From the NCBI GenBank assembly GCA_045223915.1, contig JBGUZU010000033.1:53691-117690 (forward strand): a stretch of 64,000 bases of DNA, written 5' to 3'. This DNA comes from Ruminimicrobiellum sp045223915 (GTDB taxonomy: Bacteria; Elusimicrobiota; Endomicrobiia; Endomicrobiales; Endomicrobiaceae). The position numbers and the translations under genes were made by a program. Below, piece by piece: positions 43,504-51,338 of the stretch. A model generated the notes under the pieces. It saw nothing but the letters and a program-made list of their open reading frames with translations, had not been told where the DNA came from and did not search any database. Within the stretch, counting starts at the first letter, position 1, and every line of letters begins with the position of its first letter.

Positions 43504-43579
43504 GAAGACTGGAAGATTGGAAGATTGGCAACGACAACTACAAATGACAATAACTAAACGACGGATGATTAGAAAGAAA
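43504..43579 (+). repeat. Octamer tandem repeat locus between ldh and SIMPL gene
   Basis: Units GAAGACTG, GAAGATTG, GAAGATTG occupy 43504-43527, and GATGATTA, GAAAGAAA occupy 43564-43579. A stretch with repeated ACGAC/ACAA words lies between. The tract starts 6 bp after the ldh stop codon. Confidence 0.6.
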
Positions 43580-43613
43580 AAAATATTAAATATAATTAAA
43601 CAAGGAGAAGGAA

Positions 43614-44312
43614 ATGAACGGTAAGACAGCATCGATTTTGGCTATAGGAATTATTATTGCAGCATTTGTTTGGGGTGCATTTTTTATTTCAGCAAGAAAC
43701 GAACAATCTATCAGAGTTGTTGGTCAAGGTGTAAAAACGGTAACTTCGGATCTCATAAAATGGAACATTACAATAAACAGGGATACAAATGTTGCCTCAA
43801 AAAGCGAAGGCCCATCTTGGATACAGGAAGATTTAAATAAAATAAAAAAATATTTGGCAAGTAACGGTATAGAAGAAAAAGATATTTTGGTTGACCCTGT
43901 AAGCTCTTATGCAAATTATGGTAATAATGGTGTTACCGGATATTCTTTCAGTCAAAGAATAGAAGTAAAATCTGGCGATATAGAAAAAATTGAAAAGCTT
44001 GCACTCGATAACAAAGCTCTTGCAAAACAAGACATATATTTACAATATTCCGATTTGGAATATTTTGTTTCCAATCTTGCCGAATTAAAAGCTGAAATGT
44101 TGGCACTTGCAACGGTTGATGCAAAAGCAAGAGCAGAAGAAATTGCAAAAAGTTCGGGAAATAAAATTTGCGGACTTTTATCGGCAAAAACCGGTGTATT
44201 CCAAATAAGAAAACCGTTATCAATGGATATTTCCGATTACGGTATATACAATACTTCTTCCAAAGAAAAAGAAATAGCTGTTACTGTAAATGCAACATTT
44301 AAGATTAAGTAA
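43614..44312 (+). CDS. SIMPL-domain (DUF541) protein
   Basis: This 232-aa protein has one N-terminal transmembrane/signal segment (ILAIGIIIAAFVWGAFFISA) and a SIMPL domain: IRVVGQGVKTVTSDLIKWNITI, WIQEDLNKIKKYLASNGIEEKDI, FSQRIEVKSGDIEKIEKLA and AKARAEEIAKSSGNKICGL. SIMPL/YggE proteins are envelope-facing, form ring-like oligomers in some species, and relate to oxidative-stress phenotypes; a specific role here is unknown. AAGGAG lies 8 bases before the ATG. A strong terminator follows. Confidence 0.92.
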   Translation: MNGKTASILAIGIIIAAFVWGAFFISARNEQSIRVVGQGVKTVTSDLIKWNITINRDTNVASKSEGPSWIQEDLNKIKKYLASNGIEEKDILVDPVSSYANYGNNGVTGYSFSQRIEVKSGDIEKIEKLALDNKALAKQDIYLQYSDLEYFVSNLAELKAEMLALATVDAKARAEEIAKSSGNKICGLLSAKTGVFQIRKPLSMDISDYGIYNTSSKEKEIAVTVNATFKIK

Positions 44313-44326
44313 TAATTTATAAAAAT

Positions 44327-44360
44327 AAAAAACAGGGGATTTTGTTATCCCCTGTTTTTT
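44327..44360. terminator. Bidirectional terminator between SIMPL gene and ACP gene
   Basis: A perfect 14-bp stem, 44327-44340 with 44347-44360 (core ACAGGGGAT/ATCCCCTGT), has loop TTTGTT and A/T runs outside. It serves the converging transcripts on both strands. Confidence 0.92.
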
Positions 44361-44377
44361 TATGGTTTTATTTATTG

Positions 44378-44617
44378 TTAAATTTTGCTTTGAATTAATT
44401 TAACCATATCACCGATGGTTTTTAGAACAACAATTTCACCTACCGCAATATGAATATTAAAATGCTTTTCTATTTCTTCTATGATATTTATGTGCGCCAA
44501 AGAATCCCAACCTTGAATGTCGGATGTTTCCATATCTTCGGATATTGTTAAATCATCTTCTTCCAATACGGTTTTAAAAATTTGTTCCAACTCTTTTATT
44601 ATTTGTTCTTTTTCCAT
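44378..44617 (-). CDS. Acyl carrier protein of the acylation cluster
   Basis: This 79-aa carrier protein has the 4'-phosphopantetheine attachment motif GWDSLAHINII (Ser in DSL) and the four-helix ACP pattern, ending DMVKLIQSKI. It is DltC/ACP-like rather than the housekeeping AcpP, whose acidic DSLD motif differs. It is the last gene of the cluster, 1 bp after the ligase gene, so it most likely accepts the acyl group activated by that ligase and presents it to the MBOAT protein. Confidence 0.92.
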   Translation of the reverse strand: MEKEQIIKELEQIFKTVLEEDDLTISEDMETSDIQGWDSLAHINIIEEIEKHFNIHIAVGEIVVLKTIGDMVKLIQSKI

Positions 44618-44618
44618 T

Positions 44619-46421
44619 TTATTCTCCGTACATATTATCTATTAGCTTTTTATATTTGTTATAAACTTTAGTTCGGACAATAGTATATTTTCTTGTCATT
44701 AAACCATTTTCAATAGTGAAAGGTTCATCTATAAAAACAATATCTTTTATTTGTTCTATCCATCTAAAAAACTTGTCTTTTCCTATTAAATTGTTAATTT
44801 CTATAATAATATCTTTTTTTAATATCTCTTTTCCGTTTTGTGTGGTAATATCAATATCTTTGTTTTTTGCCCAGTCGTTTATGTAATCAAAATTCGGTAC
44901 AATAACAGCAGTAAGATATGGTTTATCTTGCCCAAAGATAACAATTTGTTGAACAAAAGCAGACCTATTGCAAATTTGTTCTATTTTAACACTATCGATA
45001 TTTTCACCGTTGTTAAGAACAATTATATTTTTGTGCCTTCCCATAAAATATAAAAATCCGTCTTCGCTTATATATCCCAAATCTCCCGTTATAAGGTATC
45101 CTTGAGGATCAAATGCTTTTTTTGTTTCTTCTTCGTTGTTATAATATCCTTTCATTATTTGCTTGCCTTTAACTTTAATTAAACCTTTTTGATTAAAGCT
45201 GAGCTTTTTACCTGTTTCTAAATCGGAAATTATAACATCCATATTGGGATTTGTTTTTCCAACGGAATAAGCTTTTTTGTAGTCTTGCGAAGCACATGCT
45301 ATGCAAACACAAGATTCCGTAAGACCATAAGATAACATTAATTGAAGTCCCATTGTACTTATAATATTTTCTATATTTTTATCTGTAAAAGCGCCGAAAG
45401 AAATAACAAAGCTGTTGGGATTTATAAATTTGTTTACAATTTTTTTTATAAAACAGTTATAACAAATAAAATTGCACATTGATAAAACTATTGAGGTAAT
45501 TTTAATTATTACATTACTGCTATATTTAAATTTCACCTTATAGTGTGTCAGAGAGATATAAAAAGCAGCTTTGTTTAGTAGTTGAGAAAGTTTAGATGTT
45601 TTCAAAACTTCTTTTTTATACTCTTCACTAATCATAGTTAAAATTTTAGGAACACAAATAAGATATTGTGGTTTATATTTTCGGATAACTTTCAAATATT
45701 TTGTGTAGTTGGTATAAATTATTGTATTACCATTTAATAAAAGAGCCCATTCCGTAAGTCTTGGTGCAATGTGAGAAGAAGAAAGAATACTCACACAAGT
45801 TTGTTTTCTTATTGTTCCCAAAGAAGCTCTGTGATCATAACAAGATAAAAGCAAGTTTTGATGTGTGAACATTGCTCCTTTAGATTTACCACTTGTACCG
45901 GAAGAAAACATTATTGATACTACTGTATCCGGTAAATAACTTTGTTTTTCGAACGGTTCGTATTTAGTTTTATCTATTTCTTCTATAAGACTATAAAACT
46001 TGTTGTTTGATTTGTAAATGTTTATATCCGATGTGCCGGTATAAAAAATATAGATTTGATCGTTTTCTTTATTTAAATCTTCCACCAATTTTATGTTGTC
46101 CGTAAATAAAACTTTAATCTGCATAGTTTCAATAAGGTTTTTTATTTCCGGCAATCCTGAAGTTGGATCGGCTAAAACAGATACAAGATTATTTTTCATT
46201 ATTGATTGATCTATTACATGCCATAACGGGTGCGGATTTAGGTAAAGTAAAATATTACAGTTTTTTTTGAGATTTAAATTTCCAATTATTTGTGCGGTTT
46301 TATTTATTGTTTCATATAGTTCGGTAAAAGATAAACAATAACCGGTAGATTCATCTTTTAATGCAATTTTTGAGCCATATGTATCGGCTAAGTTTCCCCA
46401 AATTTCAACTATTGAGTTCAT
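44619..46421 (-). CDS. AMP-forming acyl ligase (acyl-ACP/acyl-CoA synthetase-like)
   Basis: This 600-aa adenylating enzyme has P-loop A3 IMFSSGTSGKSKGAMFTHQN, A5 LMLSYGLTESCV, A7/A8 GYLITGDLGYISEDGFLYFMGRHKNIIVLNNGENID, and the C-terminal lysine in GLMTRKYTIVR. The overall layout, with ~150 residues between A3 and A5 including hydrophobic stretches, is that of long-chain acyl-CoA/acyl-ACP synthetases rather than the ~500-aa D-alanine ligase DltA. It probably loads an acyl chain on the adjacent carrier protein. It overlaps the upstream SGNH-like gene by 4 bp. The acyl substrate is unknown. Confidence 0.87.
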   Translation of the reverse strand: MNSIVEIWGNLADTYGSKIALKDESTGYCLSFTELYETINKTAQIIGNLNLKKNCNILLYLNPHPLWHVIDQSIMKNNLVSVLADPTSGLPEIKNLIETMQIKVLFTDNIKLVEDLNKENDQIYIFYTGTSDINIYKSNNKFYSLIEEIDKTKYEPFEKQSYLPDTVVSIMFSSGTSGKSKGAMFTHQNLLLSCYDHRASLGTIRKQTCVSILSSSHIAPRLTEWALLLNGNTIIYTNYTKYLKVIRKYKPQYLICVPKILTMISEEYKKEVLKTSKLSQLLNKAAFYISLTHYKVKFKYSSNVIIKITSIVLSMCNFICYNCFIKKIVNKFINPNSFVISFGAFTDKNIENIISTMGLQLMLSYGLTESCVCIACASQDYKKAYSVGKTNPNMDVIISDLETGKKLSFNQKGLIKVKGKQIMKGYYNNEEETKKAFDPQGYLITGDLGYISEDGFLYFMGRHKNIIVLNNGENIDSVKIEQICNRSAFVQQIVIFGQDKPYLTAVIVPNFDYINDWAKNKDIDITTQNGKEILKKDIIIEINNLIGKDKFFRWIEQIKDIVFIDEPFTIENGLMTRKYTIVRTKVYNKYKKLIDNMYGE

Positions 46422-47506
46422 TTGGTATCCTTAATAGAAACGTCTATATCAAATTTTTCTTTTATAGTTTTGCTATATTCTTTTGCGGCATCATTCCAAA
46501 AAGAATAATCGGGATTGTTTCTCTTATCTTCTAAATGATACTTTTCTACAAGTATTTTAGCAATATAATTTGTGTATTTTTCCGATCCCCAATAATTTAA
46601 GTGAGAAGCATCGTAAGTATCTTGATAAGATAATTTTAAATCTTTTATTGTGTAATAATCGTTGGGATTAATGTAATCAAAATTGTTTTCTTTAACAAAA
46701 GAAAAAAACATATTGTATAAATCATATATTTTAAGGTATGGTTTTACAAAGGAAACAGGATGTGGTACTCCTATGAATATTACCGGTATATCCAATTTTT
46801 TACAATAATCGAATAAATCTTCAAGACTTTCTTTTGTATAAATTTCTTTTTCGACAGAATATTTATCTATTTTTGTTTTTCTTATGTTAAATGAAGCACT
46901 AATTTTGTTGAAAAAATGTTTATATCGAGATGCTAAATACATTTTTCTGTTAGAATTTATTATGCCGGCAATTGATATTTTATGTGAGGAAGTTATTGGA
47001 AATAAAAAATGAATAATTTCCTTTGTGTTGAGTTGATAAAAACCAATAATTTTTTTTAAAAAATCAATTTTATTTAGTGACCATTTGAGTTCAGGAACAA
47101 CATCAAATGACAAATTACTTATACCGGTGTAAGCATTATTTCTAAAATCTCCCTTATTAAGAAATAAAAAACAGTCCGCATTAATAAGTATTACCTTAGG
47201 TTTTTGCCTTTTTAGACATTCAATAAGCATATTTTTAACAACCGGGCCCGCCAAATATCCAAAAGAACAGTTTAGTGTTGTGATTCCGTATCTGTCCCAT
47301 GCTACAAAGGAATTATAAGCATATCTGGAAGTTGAAGGTCCTACGATAACGACATCAACACTGTTTGGCTTTAAATTGTATACATTCCAAACAATATTTG
47401 CGGCAGAGTCGGTAGTTGTTTTAGATACCAACTGCGACAAAAGAAAAGCAATTATAATCGTAAGTACTAAAAGAATTAAAGAATTAATAAGAATTTTAAA
47501 TTTCAC
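46418..47506 (-). CDS. SGNH/DltD-like membrane-anchored protein
   Basis: This 362-aa protein has an N-terminal membrane anchor (FKILINSLILLVLTIIIAFLLSQLV) and an extracytoplasmic domain. VDVVIVGPSTSRYAY looks like the block I Ser-containing loop of SGNH hydrolases, and DASHLNYWGSEKYTNYIA looks like the block V Asp/His pair. DltD, AlgJ and similar partners of MBOAT acyltransferases share this layout and carry out or help the final acyl transfer outside the membrane. It is tightly packed between the MBOAT gene (11-bp gap) and the ligase gene (4-bp overlap). Confidence 0.78.
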   Translation of the reverse strand: MKFKILINSLILLVLTIIIAFLLSQLVSKTTTDSAANIVWNVYNLKPNSVDVVIVGPSTSRYAYNSFVAWDRYGITTLNCSFGYLAGPVVKNMLIECLKRQKPKVILINADCFLFLNKGDFRNNAYTGISNLSFDVVPELKWSLNKIDFLKKIIGFYQLNTKEIIHFLFPITSSHKISIAGIINSNRKMYLASRYKHFFNKISASFNIRKTKIDKYSVEKEIYTKESLEDLFDYCKKLDIPVIFIGVPHPVSFVKPYLKIYDLYNMFFSFVKENNFDYINPNDYYTIKDLKLSYQDTYDASHLNYWGSEKYTNYIAKILVEKYHLEDKRNNPDYSFWNDAAKEYSKTIKEKFDIDVSIKDTK

Positions 47507-47517
47507 AAAAATATCCT

Positions 47518-49029
47518 TTAAAACTGAGCATATACAAAATCCGTCGGATTATAATCCGGACCATATATTCCGAAAGCCAAAATAATAGTTATTAAAATTA
47601 ATAATGTAACCCAATGAAATATAACCGGTATTTTATTGGTATAAATACTTTTAATATCTATTTTATTTTCTTTAATTATATCCACTATAATAAGTAGTAT
47701 AATTCCTACCGGTATTATAAACAAATCATTTATACTAAAAAAATTAATATTCAAATTAGTATTAAAGTTTGTAAAAATTCTAAACAGAATATAAAATCCC
47801 TCCTGTATATTTGAAACTATAAAAAATACATAGACAAGACAAAGTAAAAAGTATACTCCTATCATTTGCAAAATTCTGTAAATTAAATTATGTTGAATGA
47901 ATTTATATTTTTTATATAGCTTTTTGGTATAATCATGAACGATATCCGTAAGTATTAAATATATACATGGAAGAAAACATGTGCCGAACATTAATTTAAG
48001 ACTTAATCCGTGCCATACTCCGGCAAAAAGCCATACAACCATATAGGATATAAAAACAGGAATATGTTCGGCATTGGTTTTCGAATGTTTTTTTAAATTA
48101 TCCTTTAAACTCATAACAAATTTACTTCTTAAAACCGGATAAAAAATATAGTCTCTGTAAAATGTAAAAATCGTTATGTGCCATCTTTGCCAATACTGAT
48201 GGAAACTCGTTGAAAAGTACGGATTGCGAAAATTTTCCGGTAATTTTATGCCGAAACATTCCGATATTCCCAAAACAATGTCCATTGCAGCTGAAAAATC
48301 GGCATAAAGTTGGAAACCGAATAAAAGAATTCCTATAACAAGAAAAATTGTAGGTTGCGCGGCAATACTTCTTACAAAAATAGCACTCACAACGGCAGCG
48401 ATTCTGTCTGCAATAACAATTTTTTTAAATATTCCCCATAAAATTCTTAATATTCCAAATTGTATGGATGAGTAATCTATCGGTTTTTGTGATATAAACT
48501 GGTCTTTTGTATCGTTGTGTCTTACAATAGGACCCATCAAGAGTTGCGGAAAATATATTGCGAACAACAAATATTTAAAGAAATTTGTTTCAACAACAGT
48601 AACTTTTCTGTAAACATCAACGACATAAGCTACAAGAATTAAAGTGTAATACGATATACCTATCGGAACGATTATATCATCGACAAATTTTGTGGGTATA
48701 TTAAAAAAGTTGCCGATTAATGTATTTACGGGAATAATAATTTTGGTGAATTTAAAGAGAAGTAAGCCCGCAAATAGCGCTAATATTGTCAATATTAGAA
48801 TTCTATTCTTACTTTTTTCAGTGTATGCTTTACTTATATAATAAGCACCTGTATAAGAAATTAGAACAAAAATCAGTGTATAAATAGAACATAAAGGGCC
48901 GGAGACAATGAATAAAAATATTAAACTTATTACTAATAAAAAAATCCAACGAAATTTTGCTGAAATGAAGTGGTATATTATAAAAGAAATTGAGAACAAT
49001 AAAATTAAACTTTGCCAAGCCGAGTTCAT
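47518..49029 (-). CDS. MBOAT-family O-acyltransferase (DltB/AlgI-like)
   Basis: This 503-aa multi-pass membrane protein has the MBOAT core FRNPYFSTSFHQYWQRWHITIFTFYRDYIFYPV (residues ~260-292, with the conserved WH) and the catalytic histidine in VVWLFAGVWHGLSLK (~residues 330-345). DltB/AlgI members move acyl groups across or onto the outer face of the membrane for O-acylation of polymers. With the carrier protein, ligase and SGNH protein downstream it completes a dlt-like set. It is 21 bp downstream of the DUF1232 gene. Confidence 0.93.
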   Translation of the reverse strand: MNSAWQSLILLFSISFIIYHFISAKFRWIFLLVISLIFLFIVSGPLCSIYTLIFVLISYTGAYYISKAYTEKSKNRILILTILALFAGLLLFKFTKIIIPVNTLIGNFFNIPTKFVDDIIVPIGISYYTLILVAYVVDVYRKVTVVETNFFKYLLFAIYFPQLLMGPIVRHNDTKDQFISQKPIDYSSIQFGILRILWGIFKKIVIADRIAAVVSAIFVRSIAAQPTIFLVIGILLFGFQLYADFSAAMDIVLGISECFGIKLPENFRNPYFSTSFHQYWQRWHITIFTFYRDYIFYPVLRSKFVMSLKDNLKKHSKTNAEHIPVFISYMVVWLFAGVWHGLSLKLMFGTCFLPCIYLILTDIVHDYTKKLYKKYKFIQHNLIYRILQMIGVYFLLCLVYVFFIVSNIQEGFYILFRIFTNFNTNLNINFFSINDLFIIPVGIILLIIVDIIKENKIDIKSIYTNKIPVIFHWVTLLILITIILAFGIYGPDYNPTDFVYAQF

Positions 49030-49050
49030 AAGTTTGTTATCCTAATGAAA

Positions 49051-49398
49051 TTAATTTTTTACAATTAATGTTACTATCAAAATAATAATAAGTAAAATTA
49101 AAATTGCCAAAGATATTAAAATCAATTTTATTATTTTAAGTATTTTGTTTAATGCGGTATTAGTTTGTAAGAAATGCTGTTGAATAAAATTTGTAGTCGC
49201 CGCACCTAACAATAATAAATCATCAAACCAACCTATAACAGGTGCGACATCTCCGTCTATAGGAATAATTGTGTATATTATTGACGCTATTAACCATATC
49301 CAAGACCAAACTTTTTTATTTTTGTTTGAATCGGATTGTAAATTATTTATACTTTTTTCATCTACTATTTCCGGTTCTATCGGCTCTTGTTGTTCCAT
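49051..49398 (-). CDS. DUF1232 (YkvA-like) small membrane protein
   Basis: This 115-aa protein has an acidic N-terminus (~30 residues), then the DUF1232 core WSWIWLIASIIYTIIPIDGDVAPVIGWFDDLLLLGAA, and a final strongly hydrophobic transmembrane helix. Function is not established. GGAG lies 7 bases before the ATG. It is the first gene after the terminator at 49417-49446 and reads into the MBOAT gene, so it is probably part of that transcription unit. Confidence 0.88.
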   Translation of the reverse strand: MEQQEPIEPEIVDEKSINNLQSDSNKNKKVWSWIWLIASIIYTIIPIDGDVAPVIGWFDDLLLLGAATTNFIQQHFLQTNTALNKILKIIKLILISLAILILLIIILIVTLIVKN

Positions 49399-49416
49399 TA
49401 TGACTCCGTAAAATAA

Positions 49417-49446
49417 AAAAGAAGATGACTGTTGTCATCTTCTTTT
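49417..49446 (-). terminator. Rho-independent terminator overlapping the GNAT stop codon
   Basis: A perfect 13-bp inverted repeat (49417-49429 with 49434-49446; core GAAGATGAC/GTCATCTTC) has loop TGTT. On the minus strand it is followed by a T-run. The 5' half of the RNA stem is the last codons and the TGA of the GNAT gene. Confidence 0.85.
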
Positions 49447-49956
49447 CTGTTTAGTTATTTTTTCTTCTTTACTGTTTTTTTTAGTTTTTTGTTTTTTTTT
49501 TGCTGAAAGCTCTTTTATTAAAGGAATTTCACCGCAATCCGGGAATAAATGACAATTTATACATTCACTCCAAATTTTTTGAGGCAAAATTTCTCTGGAT
49601 ATTACTTCGTAGCCCATTTTTTGAAAAAATGCCGGTTTAAAACTTAATGCAAATGTTGCATATATACCTAAATCTAAAGCATTTTGTTCAAGAGTTTTTA
49701 CTATTTTTGTTCCGATACCTTGTCTTGCATAAGTTTTTTCTACTGCAAGAGCTTTTACTTCTGCAAGATCGTCCCAACTTACATGCAAAGCACCGCAACC
49801 TATAATTTTGCTCTTAACTTCGGCAACGACATATTCCTGTATATTTTCATATATAGAATTTAGTGACCTGTGCAACATTTCTTTATTGTCTGCATAAAAT
49901 TCTATTATTCTATGCATTTGTTTAACATCTTGAACTTTTGCTGGTCTGATTTTCAT
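49435..49956 (-). CDS. GNAT N-acetyltransferase (ArgA-like)
   Basis: This 173-aa GNAT-fold protein begins MKIRPAKVQDVKQMHRIIEFYA, has AEVKALAVEKTYARQGIGTKIVKTLEQNA (acetyl-CoA-binding motif A, RQGIGT) and FFQKMGYEVISREILPQKIWSECINCHLFPDC. This is the pattern of the short N-acetylglutamate-synthase-type acetyltransferases of arginine synthesis. The Cys-rich ECINCHLFPDC is typical of that subgroup. The C-terminus is a lysine-rich tail. No arginine genes are adjacent, so the substrate assignment is by family only. Confidence 0.85.
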   Translation of the reverse strand: MKIRPAKVQDVKQMHRIIEFYADNKEMLHRSLNSIYENIQEYVVAEVKSKIIGCGALHVSWDDLAEVKALAVEKTYARQGIGTKIVKTLEQNALDLGIYATFALSFKPAFFQKMGYEVISREILPQKIWSECINCHLFPDCGEIPLIKELSAKKKQKTKKNSKEEKITKQKRR

Positions 49957-49962
49957 AATGCT

Positions 49963-50023
49963 TTTCTTTCTATACCTCTATACATCCATGCATCTATGCA
50001 TCAAAATTTGCTTTGCAAATTTT
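49963..50023 (-). repeat. Octamer repeat locus plus hairpin after the oxidoreductase gamma gene
   Basis: On the minus strand, just past the stop codon at 50022, the hairpin AAAATTTG-CAAAG-CAAATTTT (50023 to 50003) is followed by octamers GATGCATA, GATGCATG, GATGTATA, GAGGTATA (50002 to 49971) and GAAAGAAA (49970 to 49963). The GNAT gene starts right after. The hairpin-plus-octamer arrangement mirrors that at 38135-38190. Confidence 0.65.
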
Positions 50024-50561
50024 ACTTGGTCCAATTATATCCGGCATCTACAGCTTTAATGTTTAAAGGAATAACCTTAGGTTTTGCAGCAAAAGCAGTT
50101 TCCAAAGCTTTTTTAACGTGGTCCAAACTCGGGGCTTGTATTCTTTTTACCAAAGCACCTACGGCAACCATGTTAGCTGTTTTAATATTTCCTACTTGTT
50201 TATCTGCAATTTCCGTTATAGGAATAAATGTTATTCTTTTATCGTTATAATCCGCTTCATTTATTAATGAAGAGTTTGCGATAACCACCGCATCTTCTTT
50301 CATTCTGGACAAGAATTTGTCCAATGAAGGTTTATTTAATGCTATTAAAGCAGTAGGTGCAAATGCTACAGGAGATCCGATTTCTTCATCGGAAATTATA
50401 ACTGTAGAGTTTGCAGTTCCGCCTCTCATTTCCGCTCCGTATGAAGGGAACCATGTCGTTTTTAAATCTTGTTCCAATGCCGACTGTGCAAGAAGAGTTC
50501 CTGCAAGCAAAACACCTTGTCCGCCAAAACCTGCTGAAATTATTTCTTCGTAAATTTTCAT
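50022..50561 (-). CDS. 2-oxoacid:ferredoxin oxidoreductase, gamma subunit
   Basis: This 179-aa subunit has GFGGQGVLLAGTLLAQSAL, TWFPSYGAEMRGGTANSTVIIS and an ALNKPSLDKFL region, all typical of the POR/KOR/VOR gamma chain. It assembles with the alpha, beta (TPP) and delta (ferredoxin) chains encoded just upstream. The ATG is preceded by GGGA. It is the last gene of the four-gene operon, 16 bp after the beta gene. Confidence 0.94.
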   Translation of the reverse strand: MKIYEEIISAGFGGQGVLLAGTLLAQSALEQDLKTTWFPSYGAEMRGGTANSTVIISDEEIGSPVAFAPTALIALNKPSLDKFLSRMKEDAVVIANSSLINEADYNDKRITFIPITEIADKQVGNIKTANMVAVGALVKRIQAPSLDHVKKALETAFAAKPKVIPLNIKAVDAGYNWTK

Positions 50562-50577
50562 TTTATTTTGTCCCGTC

Positions 50578-51318
50578 TTATTTTGTTTCGTCTTTTATTA
50601 CACCTAAAGGGAAAGTTTTAAACATTTCTTCTTTTACCCACTTTGTCGCTTCCAACGGAGTTTTACCCCAATCTACAGGACAATGTGATACAACTTCGAT
50701 AAATGAATAACCTTTTCCTTCAACTTGATTTTGGAAAGCTTTTTTTATAGCTTTTCCCGCTTGTATTACATGAGGAGCATCACAAACGGATACTCTTTCA
50801 ATATATTTTGTTCCTTTCAAACCTGCAAGTAACTCACAAACATTTATAGGATAACCTTCTCTTTGAGGATCTCTACCGAAAGGGGTGGTTTCCGTTACTT
50901 GCCCCAACAATGTTGTAGGTGCCATTTGCCCGCCGGTCATACCGTAATTTGCATTGTTGATGAATATTACGGTTATGTTTTCACCTCTGTTTGCACAATG
51001 AATGGTTTCTGCTGTTCCTATAGCTGCCAAATCACCGTCTCCCTGATAAGTGAAAACAATTTTGTCCGGATTTGTTCTTTTGATACCGGTTGCAACCGCA
51101 GGAGGTCTTCCGTGAGGAGCTTCAGTTGTATCAAAATTGAAATAATTGTATGCAAATACCGCACAACCCACAGGTGCTACGGCAATTGTTCTTTCTCTTA
51201 TTCCTAAATCATCTATAGCTTGTGCAACAAGTCTGTGCACGATACCATGTCCGCATCCCGGACAATATGATAAAGGAAAATCTTTTAATGCTTTTGGTCT
51301 TGATAATATTTTTTCCAT
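50578..51318 (-). CDS. 2-oxoacid:ferredoxin oxidoreductase, TPP-binding beta subunit
   Basis: This 246-aa subunit has the thiamine-diphosphate site YQGDGDLAAIGTAETIHCANRGENITVIFINNANYGMTGGQ (GDG...NN) and the N-terminal CPGCGHGIVHRL, where the cysteines and HG contact the cofactor. It decarboxylates the 2-oxoacid and forms acyl-CoA. The spacing to the upstream alpha gene is 20 bp. Its C-terminus is KDETK. Confidence 0.95.
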   Translation of the reverse strand: MEKILSRPKALKDFPLSYCPGCGHGIVHRLVAQAIDDLGIRERTIAVAPVGCAVFAYNYFNFDTTEAPHGRPPAVATGIKRTNPDKIVFTYQGDGDLAAIGTAETIHCANRGENITVIFINNANYGMTGGQMAPTTLLGQVTETTPFGRDPQREGYPINVCELLAGLKGTKYIERVSVCDAPHVIQAGKAIKKAFQNQVEGKGYSFIEVVSHCPVDWGKTPLEATKWVKEEMFKTFPLGVIKDETK

Positions 51319-51338
51319 GTCTTTTTTCCTACAGTAAA

